A stretch of 64,000 nt of DNA from positions 1,364,001-1,428,000 of the forward strand of contig BDSL01000001.1 in NCBI GenBank assembly GCA_003116995.1. Direction: 5' to 3'. Shown in pieces: positions 47,113-60,200 of the stretch (position 1 is the stretch's first letter; every line of letters starts with the position of its first letter). This DNA comes from Yamagishiella unicocca (Eukaryota > Chlorophyta > Chlorophyceae > Chlamydomonadales > Volvocaceae). The translations under genes and the position numbers were made by a program. Below the pieces are notes generated by a model. That model was not told where the DNA came from, did not search any database, and saw only the letters and a program-made list of their open reading frames with translations.

Positions 47113-50100
47113 TCACATCACGTCCACTGCCGCCGTGCTCGCTGAGCCGATCACGTGGCTGCCGTACATTCCGGCCGCCTGCAGCGACTGCCCAGGCGAC
47201 TGCCCGGTGTGGCCCGCCAGGGGTGGGGGTCCCCCCGAGCCCCCACGCAGGTGGTACTTTACTCGCTCCAGCACTCCCACGGGGCGAGGGCTGCAGTACT
47301 CGTTGGGCGGCAACCCGGACGCCACGGGCGTGGGCGCCGGGAGGCCGTACGAATCCAGCCCTTTGGTGCCGCCCCCTGACACGCGCGGCCGCTGCGGGCT
47401 GGCAAAGGCGCTGCCGCTGCCGCTGCGCCTGCCGCTGGCCACTAGATTGGAGAACTTGCCGACGCTGATGGATACCACCGCGCCCCAGTTGCGGGTGAGG
47501 TCGTGAAGGCTGCTGCCGTTGGACGGGGAGGCGGTGGACCCGCTGTTCTGCGCTCGGTGCGTTGCGTTGCGTTGCGGGCTGGCTGAGGGCTGCAGTCGTG
47601 GAGGGCTAGCCGACGGCTGGAGCCGTGGGGGGCTGGCTGAGGGCTGCAGCCGGGGCGGGGTAGCTGATGGCTGGAGCAGGGGGGGGCTGGCCGAGGGCTG
47701 CAGCCGGGGCGGGCTGGCGTGGAGCGCGCGGCGCAGCGGCGAGGATTCGCATGGTGCTGCCGCAGGAGCAGCGAAAGCCAGAGCCTTGCCTGGACTGTCG
47801 GACTGCGGCCGCGGCGGCTTGCCCAGGTGGCTGCTGGGCGAGGCTGCTGCGGCGGCGGTACCGTGCGCCCCGCCGTCCACCCGTTGGGGCGGTGGTGAGG
47901 GAGTTCGTTGGCACATCCCGGCGGAGGATAGCGAGCTCAGCGGCCGCATGAGGGGCGACAGCTGCAGCCCGGCGCTCGAGGTGCCCGATCCCGAAGTGAG
48001 GCCACCGGTGGTCGCGGCGGCGCCGCGTGCCATCCGTGATGGGCTGCTGAACCCACCCGCGCCCACGCCCGTTGCCACGCTTGCGAGTGGCGCGCTGCTG
48101 CTGCTGTTATTGCTGCTACCGGTGGACAGCGTATGCCGCTGCTGCTGTGTTACCTGCACCGGCGACGCCGCGCGGCTGGGCGCTGCCTGCTGCTCCTGAG
48201 CCCCAGCCGCGCCGCCGTAGCCGCGCGGATACGCCTCAGCGGCACTAGACTCCCGTGACATGGGGCCTGGCGTTCTGCAGCCCACGACAGCGGCTGTGCT
48301 GCTGCCGCCGAGTGACATGTCCCTTTCCGTGGGTATTTGTACGTGGAAGGACGTCCTGAACAGCTTCCCTGCGGAGTTGCTGCCGCTGCTGGCGCCGCCG
48401 CCACCAAACGCCCCCTCCCGCTCTGACGGACGGTGAAACTGGAACGAAGTCCTCAGCAGGCTAGCTGCGCTGGTGTTGCTGCCGCCAACGCCGCCGCTGG
48501 CGCCGCTGATACAGTTGTTGTTGGTGCTGGTGGCAATGCTGCCCGCGGATGGCGGGCGAGCAGCCACCACTGGCCGACTGCGCTCGACGCTGTTGCTGGT
48601 CGTGATGCCGTTGCTGGTGCTGGTGGTGCTGCTGCTGCCAATTGAGGCAGATTTGAAGGCATCCAGGAGGCTGCGCAGAGCGCCGCTGCCTCCCAGATTG
48701 GGCGAGCGGAACGGCGCGGCTGCGGCCGGCGGGCGCTGCTGCGGGGCGCTCGCCGTCATGCCATACACGGCGCCAGAGGTCGTGACAGGTGACGTGGAGG
48801 CGGCGGTGGCAACGGCGGGGGGTGGCGTCATGGCGCCCTGCTGGCTGGCGCGAGTGGCCAGCAGGGCCGCAGCGGTTCGGAAGCCGTGTGCCGTGGTGGA
48901 GGGCGTGTTACTGCGCTGCGGGGCGCTATTGCTGCTGCTGCCAGCGTAGCTGGTGGCAACGCTGCTGTCGCCCGCTGTGTGCGAACTGCCGCAGGCGCTG
49001 CTGCCGCTGCAGCTGCCGTTGCCGGCAGGAGCCGCCTGCTGCAGGCCTGGCCGGCCGCCATTCTGCTGGGTGGCGGCATCCGCCTCCGACAGACCCCTGA
49101 CGCGCTCCGACGCGGCTGTTGGTACTGAAGTGCGACTGCAGGGCACCACCGACCCCGTCACCGCCCGCTCCAGGTTGCTCCGAATCCAGGAGTGACCCAA
49201 CAGCGTCGATGCGTCCGGCCTTTGGCGCGGGTCCTTGATCAGTGCCTGGGTGACGAAGTCGCACCAGGAGGGCGTTGCTGCTGCTTCAAAGTGGATGTTA
49301 TTCGAGTAGATGATGAGGCTGGCCGTCTGCTTCTCATCCTCGACCTCAAACGGCGGCCGGCCGCACACCAGCTCGTACGCCAAACAACCCACGGCCCACA
49401 CGTCTACTGCGGCCGTGTAGGATCGGATGTTTTTGCTGTGGAGGTGGGGCACTGTGACACCGGGCGACTCCTGCGTGTGTGTCGCCGGGTTCATGAGCAC
49501 CTCTGCCGGCGGGGAAAGGAAGGGAAAGGAAGGCAGGGAGGGCGGCGGAGGCCGGCGGACGCTGTCAGCACCCGGTGATGGATCGAGCGGGTGCAGCTAC
49601 AACTCATTCCCCTGACGACCTAAATTCCTGAACGGATGATTGTCCAGGGGCACGTTGCTACGCCGCAGTCCTGCATCGCTACCACGGTGGTTGCGTTTAT
49701 GTGGGCATGGCATTGTGCGTCTTTGCCAGGTAAGTGACAGGGGAGAATATAAGCCACCTAGTGTACAATTACGCACAGCGATACGCTCGTCGATCGTTCC
49801 CAATCCCCGCACTCCAACACAGCGTGCATGCGGTTGTGTGAGCGACAGTGTGCGACCCACCCGGCGCCATGTAGTCGAGAGTTCCGGAGCGGCTGAACGG
49901 GAGCTCCTTGGTCCAGTCGATTGCCAGGCCGAAGTCGCCCAGCTTGACCTCGCCGTCAGCTGTGATGAAGATGTTCTCCGGCTTGATGTCCCGGTGCATG
50001 ATGTGCAGCTCGTGCATGCGGTCAAGGACGCGCAGCAGCGGTGCGATGACCTGCACGCGCGGAGCACCGGGAGATCGTCACCGCACCGCACAGCACCGCA

Positions 50101-51141
50101 CGCAGATGCTGAGTGGTGGTGTACCGAGCCATGAGCTAGGGAGGGCTCAAGGGTGCGCGTTCCCGCTGGAGCACGTCGCTCCGTCCCGCCGCAGAACACT
50201 CCCGAACCCTGTACATGTTCTTCCCGTCATTGCCGTCTTCGACCCCGTGCCCTCGCTGCCGTACCTCGACGCAAACCCACTGCTCAGGCAGCTTCCCGCC
50301 ATGCAGCATCAGCCGCTTGAAGAGGTCACCACCTACGGTGCACAGGACGGAGGAGTCAGCCACAATGCAATAATTATACGAATGTTCAACAGAGCAGGCT
50401 AACTCAGTGAATTTCCAGTCCACTGTAGACCGTTCTCTCGACAAATTCCCAGTGACAGCGAACGAAAGCGCAGCATCGAATGACCGCATAGAGCAAGGCA
50501 AGACACCCGGGGGCAGGGGCGCCCTCATAACTCACCTTCGCAACACTCCATGACCAGGTAGATCCCGTGCGCGTCCTCGAAGGTGTCCAATAACTGTACG
50601 ACACCCTTCTTGCCAACTTCCCGACACAGAGCGCGCATAGACACCACCTCCCGCTCCAGCTTGTGAAAATGCTTGTCAGCCATTTTGACCTTGTGATAGG
50701 TCTTGATCACCACCGGAAGGCCGCCAGCCAGCAGACATTTGTACACGGTCGACACGCTGTGTGGGCGTGGGCAGGGGGCCAAGGGCTGTGCTCGGACAAA
50801 GCGCGGACAGTGGCAAAGCCAGATGTCTGGACACGTTATTCACAGGTAGTACCAGCAGGCATTTACGAGGTGCGACTGCTGAGTCGAACAGGTTGCGGTC
50901 AAAATGGCTGCCGCCCACCTACGTGCCGTGTAATCTGCAGCCCTGCAGCCAAAATTTACCTGCCCTTGTAGAGCTCGATCTTCTTCTTTATCTCATATTT
51001 CCCGCCAAGATTGTTACCGTTCGTGCCGAATAGCTGATTCGCGTCGGATAGCGAGCGCAGCGATGTGCCGGTCGGGTCACATGCGCGAGCTGGCTGGGGC
51101 ATGCTCCTGCATTGCGGCACAACGACGGTCCTCGACATCAT
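47113..51141 (-). CDS. Aurora-like Ser/Thr protein kinase with long low-complexity C-terminal tail
   Basis: Five exons from the minus strand: 50960-51141 (ATG at 51141), 50536-50756, 50265-50332, 49861-50050 and 47113-49502, all in phase, about 1016 residues. The kinase domain is at the N-terminus: GGKYEIKKKIELYKGRSVST at the nucleotide loop (a poor Gly loop), catalytic Lys in VVIKTYHK, hinge LVMECCEGG, catalytic loop HRDIKPEN, GDFGLAI, activation loop SGTLDYMAPE, then DVWAVGCLAYELVCGRPPF and DPRQRPDASTLLGHSWI. All residues needed for catalysis are present. The overall pattern resembles Aurora/CALK-like kinases of algae, which govern flagellar length and disassembly, but Aurora-specific identity is inferred. 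The last exon encodes about 700 residues of Ser/Ala/Gly/Gln-rich sequence, including tandem LQPSASPPR repeats rich in SP sites. The ATG choice is uncertain; two adjacent ATGs open the exon. Confidence 0.85.
47577..47717. repeat. 30-bp coding repeat, about 4.7 copies (LQPSASPPR units)
   Basis: On the plus strand the units look like GGCTGGCTGAGGGCTGCAGC with variable ends; on the minus strand they encode LQPSASPPR/LQPSATPPR repeats in the kinase tail. Copies differ by scattered substitutions, some changing Ser to Thr or Arg to Leu. Confidence 0.88.
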
Positions 51142-52025
51142 ATGTCAATCCACGTGATAATATTGGGTATGCCGCAGCCATGGTAAGGTTGCAACCGTGC
51201 ACCTCGCCGGTAGGCGGGAGCTGCGACGACACCAGGCTTTGCTCGCAGCCTCACCCAGATCGCTGCATCAGGATATGTTTCTTTTTCCTTATCGACAGGT
51301 TGGGCAGCGTCCAAGTACAGTATGTCTTAGTGTCCGCCGCGCAACTGGCGACGTGACAGTGATAGCGACGCGCCGACTGCTAGGTGAACGCAGAAAGAAA
51401 TCGGTTTGAAGTCTTTTGGTCACTGGGGCTGCGATGGGACTAGGCACTAGAACAGGCGCTGCCGTGCTGTCGGCTTCGGTTGTTTGTGCCGAGCGACCAC
51501 AAACTTGTTCAAGGCGAAAAAGAGAAACCCAGGAGCCAAGAAGTAGTAACATTAGACACCTAACACAGACTCGTGAGAAATTGGGTAGCGTGAGTGCCTA
51601 TGAGGCCAAGCTACGTACAAAAATAGCTACAGCGCCGTACAGCGGGACGACTCGCTCCCATTTATCCATCAGTCCTGTAGAGTTGATGCAACTCCCAGAA
51701 AGTGCAGTCTCTATCCTTGTACTCTCAACGCTCCAAAGACCAACAAACATAGTTCGGCAACCACTGCCGCGGCATGTCAATCGTTCCCGACTGCTCTCAG
51801 TGCAAGCCGCTTTCATGCCGAACCCATGCATCATCTGGCAAGGCACACACCACATTCGGCGCGGATGCGAGACATAGACGGCACGACTCTCGCAGCAACA
51901 CACAGGTACAAGAGTGTGCATGCGACAAGTCTGTTATCAACCCGCGGACGGATTTTCACGCCTAGCAAAAACGCCATAAAACCAAGCAATGTCTTGGTCG
52001 ACGGCGCTGCCCTTACGGGAGGAGC
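51142..52025. other. Spacer between kinase and Mo25 genes
   Basis: Both neighbours are on the minus strand, so this holds the kinase promoter/leader and the Mo25 3' region. No exon, RNA gene or repeat is recognised. Confidence 0.55.
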
Positions 52026-55000
52026 TCATGCGGCGGGCTCTGCTGGCGCCGCTTCAGAAGGCGCAGGTGCTGGTGCCGGCGGGGGCGGGGGCGGCGCGGG
52101 AGGCTGTGAGCCCAGCAGCGATATCGTCTTGATGATGACCGCCTTCTCCTCCTTAAACTGCTCGTCCTCCTCTGCAAGTCCATGGCAGTGGACACGTGAG
52201 GCGCAAGAGGAATGGCCGGGGCCACACGGCGGTCAGCACACGTATACCCTCTCGCCGACCCCATCCAGCCCAAGCCCTCATCCGCAGCAGTCCTCACCCT
52301 TTTCCGTGTGAAAGTCCTCCAAGTACTTGAGCAGCTTCTCACGGTTGTTGGCCAGGATGTCCACAATGGGCTGAGGCTTGTTCGGGTTGGCCACGAACAC
52401 CTGACAGCATTGGAGGGCATGTGCGTTCGCAGAGCGCAACGAGTCGGCGCGGGAAATAACGATGCCCCGAAACCGGGCGCTGCCGTAGCCGAATAACCCC
52501 ACTTGACCAGCTGTCACCCCATCCCGGCTCCTCCTTTGACGCGCTCCGAAAGCACGTTGGCATTCGCCAGGGAGCCACTGTAAGTACGCCAGCCCTCGCG
52601 CGCTCGGGCATCATGGCTCATGAAACACGGGGTACTTCTGGGCGGTTCCTGTTATCTAAACGCGAGTTTATGGTCAGCCACCCTAAGATCCCATTCATAT
52701 GAGACCAGTCTGGAGCTATGTAGGAGCTACGCTTGCATCTTACAATACGTGTACATCAGCATATTTCCTATGCGCTGGGACAAGCGTGAAGTGGACATCT
52801 GCCGCCACCGGACAACACTCCGGATAACAGGTTATGAGCCCCCGCCCGTAGGGCCGAGCAGCTAGGCTCTGCAGGTTGGGGCTCAGACCTGTTATCCGGA
52901 GTGTTGCCTGGTGGCGGCTATTCATGAAAGATTCCTGGTTTGCTACACGCTTGCCTCCCACGACGGTATCCCGATGCACGAACGCGAAGCCTTTCCCACT
53001 CCCTACGACTTAGTGAAACGTTCATGCCAACTCACTACGGGTCTGCAGCGGGAAAGAAAGAAAAAATCTGCACAGTACGTCCTGCGACACCAGTTTCGAA
53101 CCCGTGCGCACACATGGCGACTGACCTTGAAGACGTGGAACGCCTCAAACTGAATGCTGCGCGACTGGTCCTTGAGCAGCACCATCATGGTCATCAGGTG
53201 CTGCACGTCCGATACGAACTTGAGCATTACCTTCACGTTACTGCGGTCGAGAAGCAGCTCACCGAGCAGCTGCGAGCGGGGGGGGGAAGGACGGCGAAGA
53301 GCACACGACTAAGGAGGAGGAGGAGGAGCGAGGGCGGGGATGATATGAAAGGAAACCCGTGGGGCGGCACTGAATGGCGGGGAGGCGCAGCAAGGGACCC
53401 ATGAAGGAAGGGGTACCGGTCGGGTGCAGCAACAGGCTGCTGCTGACGTGGAGGGAGACGGGTAGGCCCTCCCCCACGACGTGGGAGATGGCGGCGCGAA
53501 TTTGGGTACAAACGATGAGCTAAGCCACGCAGCCAAGTGAGCTGCCTGTCGGTTGTGGCAGAAGCTCGGACAGCACCGCTGCACTGCTGCATCACCGCCG
53601 GACGAATCCAGCTCGCGAATGTGTCATCCAACGGTCCGCATACGGATCATCTTGTCCCCAGCTTCTCAACCGCAACCGCAACCGCAACAACCCCGCCCAG
53701 AACAATGCTGCCACAGTGTTTCCACGTCTTTATTCCCGTATTACCACATTCCCTGCCTTTCAGCAGTCCCGTCGTACACACGTCGCTCGTCTCATCTATT
53801 CACATCCAATGCCTGCAGTCGTTACCATTCACCCGTTCTGCTCATGTCCCCTTACCTTCAGCGACTGACGCCTCACCACGTAGTTTGTCGACTGCAGCAG
53901 TCTGACGTACGCTGCGAAGAACTGTAAGGAGGGACAGCGGCACCCCATCAGTGAGGTCCGTTGTGTTCGTCCAAAATCTGAGAATCTGTTGCAAACGCCG
54001 CTAGGTTTGCGAAAGCGATTAATGGGCAACAGCATGGCCAGCGTCCTCGCCCCCGCCTTGCGTGGCTGCAACGCCAGCGGCCCCAACCTGCGCTCTGCCG
54101 CGTTCTCGAACGCACTACAGGTGCCCATCAAACGTTTAGCACCCTCCACCCCCCGTCCTGACGGGCGACATCGCCACCTCGGAAAAGCGCGCATAGGGTG
54201 CACATCCTCGAAACCACGGGCGTACATCCAGTGATCGCTTTATCCAGGACACTCCGCCACTCAACCCCTCACTCTGTTGGCACGTGTCTGGCTGGACGCA
54301 CAGTCTGCATCTTATCCCTTGTGGCCGCAGCTCTCCATGCCGATTACTCGTCACTCCAATGCCTCTCCTAAACAGGCAACATCATGCCCCGCCGCGCCTC
54401 CTCCATATTGCTCACCTCCGTGTAGTGCTCTTGCAGGTACTGGGCTACTACCGCTTTATGCCGCGTCAGCAAGTCCTGCAGCACGTTAAGAGTCGCAAGG
54501 CGATGGTGCTGAGTACTTGCCCATCACCGTGTTAGGTGTGCACACCAAGCTACCAGAGAAGAACAATGTCCCCAGGTGAAGGGCCGGCTACTGTGATATT
54601 GGTGTCGATGGTTGCGGTCCAGACCGGGTATGGGCACAGTCACACGCTGGCTAGGGCGGTTGGGGCTTGCTTGCATCATGTGCTAGGCGACTGACAAGTG
54701 AGCCAACTGGCGTTAGGTCTCAGCACTCGCAGCCAGCCAGGGGCACGTCAGGCCGAGATCCTTGAACTGCACCTTGGGACCCCCCACCCTCCGGAGCAAC
54801 ACGAGCTCCAGTAACCAACGCATGCTTGTCTCTGTACACTGCCTTGGCATATGGCATACGCCCTTCTTCCCCATTGCGCCTTCAGTCGAGGATGAACACA
54901 TGCCGTGCGAAATCGTGCCCCTCCCTCCACCCCTCCCACGCAAACCACCCCATGCAATGCCTGCAAACCCACGCAGCAGCCGCAGCACCATCCTTGACAT

Positions 55001-56139
55001 CCACTAAGCGTAGAAGCCATGCAGATTGCCTACCTTGAACGTGCTAAACGCGTCCGACGCAATTTCGAAGTTCGCCACCTCCACCTTGTCGAAAAACTTT
55101 AGAAAGATGGGGCCTTCCAGCAGCTTCCTGCATACCGTTAATGACGTGGGTGCGCATGACATGAAGGGCCGGGGTACGCTGCCATAGCACTTGCCAGGGG
55201 CACTGACTCCAGGTGCCAGGACAAAGTCACCGGGACAAGGATTCGTGATGCCATCATCGGCGTGTGCGAAGGCGGACGCCGCGGGATCGTAGCTAGGTGA
55301 TCACAAGTCAGTCCCACTGGGCGTTTGGTAAGTGTCGGGTGGTAAGTGTCGGTGGTTTCCCGTGCATATGGCATTGCTGGGTTTTCCGTGGCGTAGCGTG
55401 GCTGTTTGCACCCGACCGCAATGATGGCGGCGTGAAGAGGGGTGCGAGACCGCAGGACGCAGCATGACAACGCGAGGGAGCAGGGCATAACCGGCGGTGA
55501 CCTTTACCCTCCTCCGTACTTCCGCCTGGCGCTAAGCACCCGACACCGCGCTCTGGGTAACGCACCTCGCGACTTGGTCGTCCCGCAAACAATCCCGCAG
55601 CATGGCTCCACAATTGAGCGCGATCGATGGCTCGTCGTACCTGCGGCGCGCGGCGCGGGCTTGGGATTGCTTTGTGCCAAGCGGCGGCGCCACGCGCCGC
55701 GCATGCGGGCCGATTGACGGCGGACCCACCCGTTGAAGAGCAGCGTCGGGATCTCCGGGTGCTGCAGCACGTACGTCGCTCCTGGACCCCTTTCCTCGGT
55801 ATCCTTAATGCGGACAACCGCGCCGAACACCTGAGCGGCGTCCTTGCGCGATTCGAACTCGAGCTCCCCCAGTTGCTTTACGATCGCTGACAGTAGTTCT
55901 GAGCGGCCCACCTCCTGCGCTAGGGCTGTTGCAATCTCCTTTGTGGCCTCGTGTTCATCGTCTCCAAACAGGAGGAGTTTCGCAAAGCCCAGGTACTTGG
56001 CCACGGACTCGTTGGCTTTCTCCAGCGCCCTATCATCTCTCTTTGCCGCTGCTAATGCATCAAATGCCGCTGTAAGCTTGCTGGCTACCTCTGCTGGTGT
56101 CTTCGGCTTCTCCTTCAAGAGCTTATCGAGGAAAGGCAT
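52026..56139 (-). CDS. MO25: Mo25 / CAB39 scaffold protein
   Basis: Eight exons from the minus strand, all in phase: 55730-56139 (ATG at 56139), 55566-55640, 55034-55127, 54416-54475, 53856-53921, 53126-53269, 52298-52400 and 52026-52171 (TGA), about 365 residues (family about 340). The start [18 protein letters not shown] is the typical Mo25 N-terminus. Conserved helical blocks are seen in order: [128 protein letters not shown]. Mo25 is a curved helical-repeat protein that holds STE20/GCK-type kinases and the LKB1-STRAD complex in active form; in algae it has been tied to cell polarity and division by analogy. The C-terminus has an added Pro/Ala-rich tail ([15 protein letters not shown]). 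The large intron 52401-53125 contains a foldback element. Confidence 0.96.
52801..52918. repeat. 118-bp foldback (inverted-repeat) element in an Mo25 intron
   Basis: Left arm 52801-52842 and right arm 52878-52918 are near-perfect reverse complements of about 41 bases (shared core CAACACTCCGGATAACAGGT), separated by a loop of about 35 bases. Mismatches are confined to about four positions. Target-site duplications are not evident. It is consistent with a small MITE/foldback element or with a strong RNA hairpin in the intron; it has no coding content. Confidence 0.88.
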
Positions 56140-57232
56140 GTTTTTGCGGGTCCTCTCCAGGGCTGCTCAGGTCTTGGCCGCACCTCGAGAGGCCGGCCTA
56201 TTAAACAGACATAGTCATAGTCCTATCTAAATACTTCGTGCACCACCGCGTCGCGGTGCCTATGAGCTAATCCTCGCCAGAGGCAAGGTTTCAAGTTTCG
56301 ACAACGTGGACAAGGCTGTGCAGACGTTTAAGCAGAAAAGGTGTAAGATGCCATGCGTATCTGGCGCAATGAAGCCATTGGAGGTGATTGCCGTACGATC
56401 CACAGGTACGCCAGTTGGCAGCCGCCAGAGCTCTAATCCACGGTCCAGGTATACACGCGATCTAGCGCACATTACCAATGCACCTAGTAAAGAAGGTCGC
56501 CACTACATACACTTAGCTTGCACCTTCCGTGCCGTACAGGCTTCCCGGGACGTTCCCTTCTTTCCGTCGACTCACACTGCTTCCGACAGGTTCCGTACGG
56601 CGGTAGCCCAACCGAACATGATCCCTTTCCTGGCATGCGCATGTTTCTATAACGCCAGGTGTGCCCTAGCGACTTTGGATATGCTCGAGTGGTTAGTTGC
56701 CGTTCTTAGCCTCACCTTCTACCTTACCCCGTCGGAGGTCAATTATCGCCCATGACGAGCTCGGGGCGAATATGTCGGAAGTCATCACCCCCAAAATGAT
56801 GAAAGGCGACCCTTCGGCTCAGTGTGGCATTACTTGCCAAACGACCGCCCAACCTACTCGACGAAGGACTCCACAACTACCTGCGTGGTCACACTACAAC
56901 GTCGCTTGATACACAAAGACAAGCACATCGCAGACAGCGCAGCTCCCCATCTCGCTCCCCGTAGGTGATTCCCCTCGCCCTGGCCCCCCCCCGCCGATCC
57001 ATCGCCCATCCATACTTCCTCGATACTACCCTGTCCTACCCCAAACACCAAACACGACCGCGGTAGGAGCCCTCAAGCCTGAACCCTACACTAGCCCTCG
57101 CCAGGGTCCCAAGTCACAGCGTAGCGGCTGACCCCAACCGCCGCCCTGCCTGCCAAATGTACGCGCCCCCGCCCCCACCGCCTTCGTCGCCTCCCCCCAG
57201 TCCAGCGCCATCCACGCACGCCCCCCCCCCGC
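56140..57232. other. Spacer between Mo25 and RPAP1-like genes
   Basis: Both flanking genes run leftward, so this holds the Mo25 promoter/leader and the 3' region of the RPAP1-like gene. Very C-rich on the plus strand at 57160-57230, next to the RPAP1 stop. No exon recognised. Confidence 0.55.
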
Positions 57233-60200
57233 CTACACCATGCCGCACAAGGCCAGCACGTGCCTCACCCGCTCCCGCAGCTCCACGTCCCCCACACACG
57301 TCTGCGCCAGCACCGCCGCCACCTCCTCCCGCCGCACCCCGCAGCGCCCCTCCGCGAACAACACCAACTGCGCCACCACCTCCGGTGGCGCGGTGCGCAC
57401 CAGCCCGCCCAGCATTGCCGCACCGGCAAACGCACCCCGGCCACCACCACCGTCGCCGCCGCCGCTGCCGCCCTTGGAATCGGAGCCCTCAGGCTGCGGC
57501 GTGGCTGTCACCTGCTCGCTTCGCTTCCAAGCCCTTTCCAGTGCGGGCCACCGTTCCCTTCGCAGCAGGTTGCTGCCCAGCTGGTAGAGTGCCACCTCAC
57601 CCGCCAGGGACGCGCAGGCGTCGGCGTAGGCAGGCAGGGGGGCAGCAGCCGGGGAGGTAGAGTGGGCGGATGGCTCGCGGTGCGGCGAAGTGGATGGCGG
57701 GGCCGAGATGGCGCGATCCAGGTCTCCCTCGATGAGGGACCGCTGCAGCGCCGCGAGGAAGGCTGGGTCGGGGTCGGGGTCGGGGAATGGGGTCGGCGCT
57801 GGGGATGAGGATTCCGAGGGGGCAGCAAGAGCCGCAGCAGCGGGCCCCAGGCACTGCGCCGCGCCGCCGAGGCAGCGGGAAAGGGGCGGCAGCAGGTGCA
57901 GCGACTTCTCAGCTGCCAGCCCATTCCAGACCTGCGACGGGGGACGTGGAGGGGCGATGTCTCACTGTGGGGCAGCGAGGTATTGCTGCCAGCGGGGAAA
58001 GGGAGGGGCCCTAGCGCGACGGGGTGGCGCGGGTTAGCACTGTGCGGCGGCATGAAGGCGAAGCACACGTTGTAATGTTCGCTGGGCGGCGGCAGAGAGA
58101 CTGGAGGGAGCAAGCAAAGTGAGCAAGACTGAGTGCGCTGCGCAGACCCCCCGGAGTGCCGCTGCGCTGGGCTTGAGTGGGGCCTGCACGCAGGTGATGC
58201 CGGGGGGACGGCCCCGTTGTCATGCGGCGTAACTCTAGCATGCAGGTCTGCCAGGGCCGCCCACACGCACCCAGGCTGCACGTGCCGGGTTGCACTCATG
58301 GGCCCCAAGCAAGACCCCAAGCATAGAGGACTCGCGCGCTGCGCCCATGTTTCGGCACCACCAATCCACGATGCCCTCCTATCGCCCATACAGACAGACA
58401 GCTCGCCACCTAAGGAACTAATGCCCGATTGTACCGGCCATCAGCAATCGTTGTCCGACCACCTAACGACGCCGGCATCACCGGTACTAGCTCTGGCCGC
58501 CGCCGCCTCTGTACCTGCAGCCGCACGACGGGGCTCGCGGCAGGTGCCAGCGCCAGCGCCAGGTGGGCCGCCAGCAGCGGGTCTCCGAAGCAGGCGGAGC
58601 ATAGCGCCGAAACCAGTCGCTCCGCCAGCGCGGGCGGCAGCCACTCGGGGCCTGGTGGCCCTGGCGGGCGGGCCTGAGGGGAAGGGACAAACACGAGGGA
58701 GAGAGCCGAACCGGTGGCGGGAAGCAGCTTTGGGGGCGACAGCCATCGGTACGAGTGGCGGGCTGACGACCCCGGGAAAGGGGTTATGTGAGGAAAGCCC
58801 GTGGGAAAGGGGAGGACTCGATGGGCAGCGCGGGGAGGGCGCATCAACTCGAGAGCACGATCACGTGCAGCACGCGTACATAGCACCCGCGCCCAGCCGC
58901 GCCGGGTTGACCGCCACGTGACGTGTCGGGACCGTTCCGACGCCCACCCAGCACCGTCCAAAGTGCGCCTCCTTCACCGGTCCGCAGGGCGCGCGACCGC
59001 CCTGCCAGCCCGTCCCCTCCAGCACCGCGCTCCCCGCCCCTCCCCCCTCCCGCCACCCACCTGCGACCCCCCCCGGCTGCCGAGGTAGCACTGCGACAGC
59101 CCCGCCAGCGCCCACCGCACAAGCGGCTCCCGCCAGCTGCCTTCCGAAGCCTCGTCAGCGTCCTGCGGCGCGGGGACGGCGGGGGTAGGGGAACCTAGCT
59201 GAGTACCCTCCCTAGACCAAAAGCTCGCCCGCATGGATGGGATTCCTGCTGTGGAAAGGCCATACACCGCAGCTCCGCCTGACACCCACGACCCCGCTGG
59301 ATACCTGAGGCACCATCTCCCCCGCCCGAAACAGGTACGCCGCCTGCAGCGCCGCCTGCTCCTTAGCTCCATCCGGCAGCCATCGCAGGGCACCGCCGCC
59401 GCTGCCGCCGCCGCCGACCACCTCCCTGCCTAGCGACAGCATCAATGCGCAGCCCACAGGGTGGAGCTGCGGCGGCGGCGGCGGCGGCGGGGCCGGCGGC
59501 GGCGGCTGGCCCGCAGGCTGGCGCGGCTGCTGCCTGTACGGCAGGCGGTGCGCCTCCAGCATCGCCCACTGGCCGGGCGCTGGCATCCGGGAGCCGCGCT
59601 GCCCCTGGAGCGAGACCGGGGTCAGCTCCAGGGGATCCACGCGCGGAAGTGAGGCCGAGGGAGACGGGGCCGGAGGCCCGGGCGGGGTACCCGCCGCCGC
59701 GGGAGCCGCGGCAGTAGGCGGGGCCCCGGCTGCGCCGGCGAGGCGGCGCTGAGAGATGAGGGACAGCCAGGAAGCGGCGTACGACTCGAACAGCACCTCC
59801 GCAATGTCGGCGGCGGCTGGCGCCGCCTGAGGCAGCGGAAAAGGCCCGTCGGCCGCGGTGGCGGCCGCGCCGGCTGTGTACGGCACCCCGGCCGCCGCCA
59901 GCGCAAGCTTGGCGTTGGAGGTCGTGAGCTGCGTCGCGGCAGCCTGGGCGGCGGCCAGCGGCCGCTGGAGCAGCTCGCCGCGCATCGCCAGGCGCAGCGC
60001 CTGCAGGCAGAACCCCTCGGCGCCCGGCGGCACCGTCGACAGTGCCGACAGGCAGCCCTCCAGCAGCCACGACTGCACCTGCTGCCTCTCCTCCCGGGCC
60101 CGCTGCCGCTGCTGACCGCCTTGCGCCCGCCCTGGGCTCTCCGCCTGCCCTGCGCCAGCAGCAGCAGGCGCGGCAGCCGCGGCGTCGGCGCAGCCGGCGC

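Noticed and set aside
53085..53115. TTTCGAACCCGTGCG resembles a tRNA T-arm on the minus strand
   Set aside because: No matching acceptor, D or anticodon arms could be folded around it, and it lies in the Mo25 intron next to an exon.
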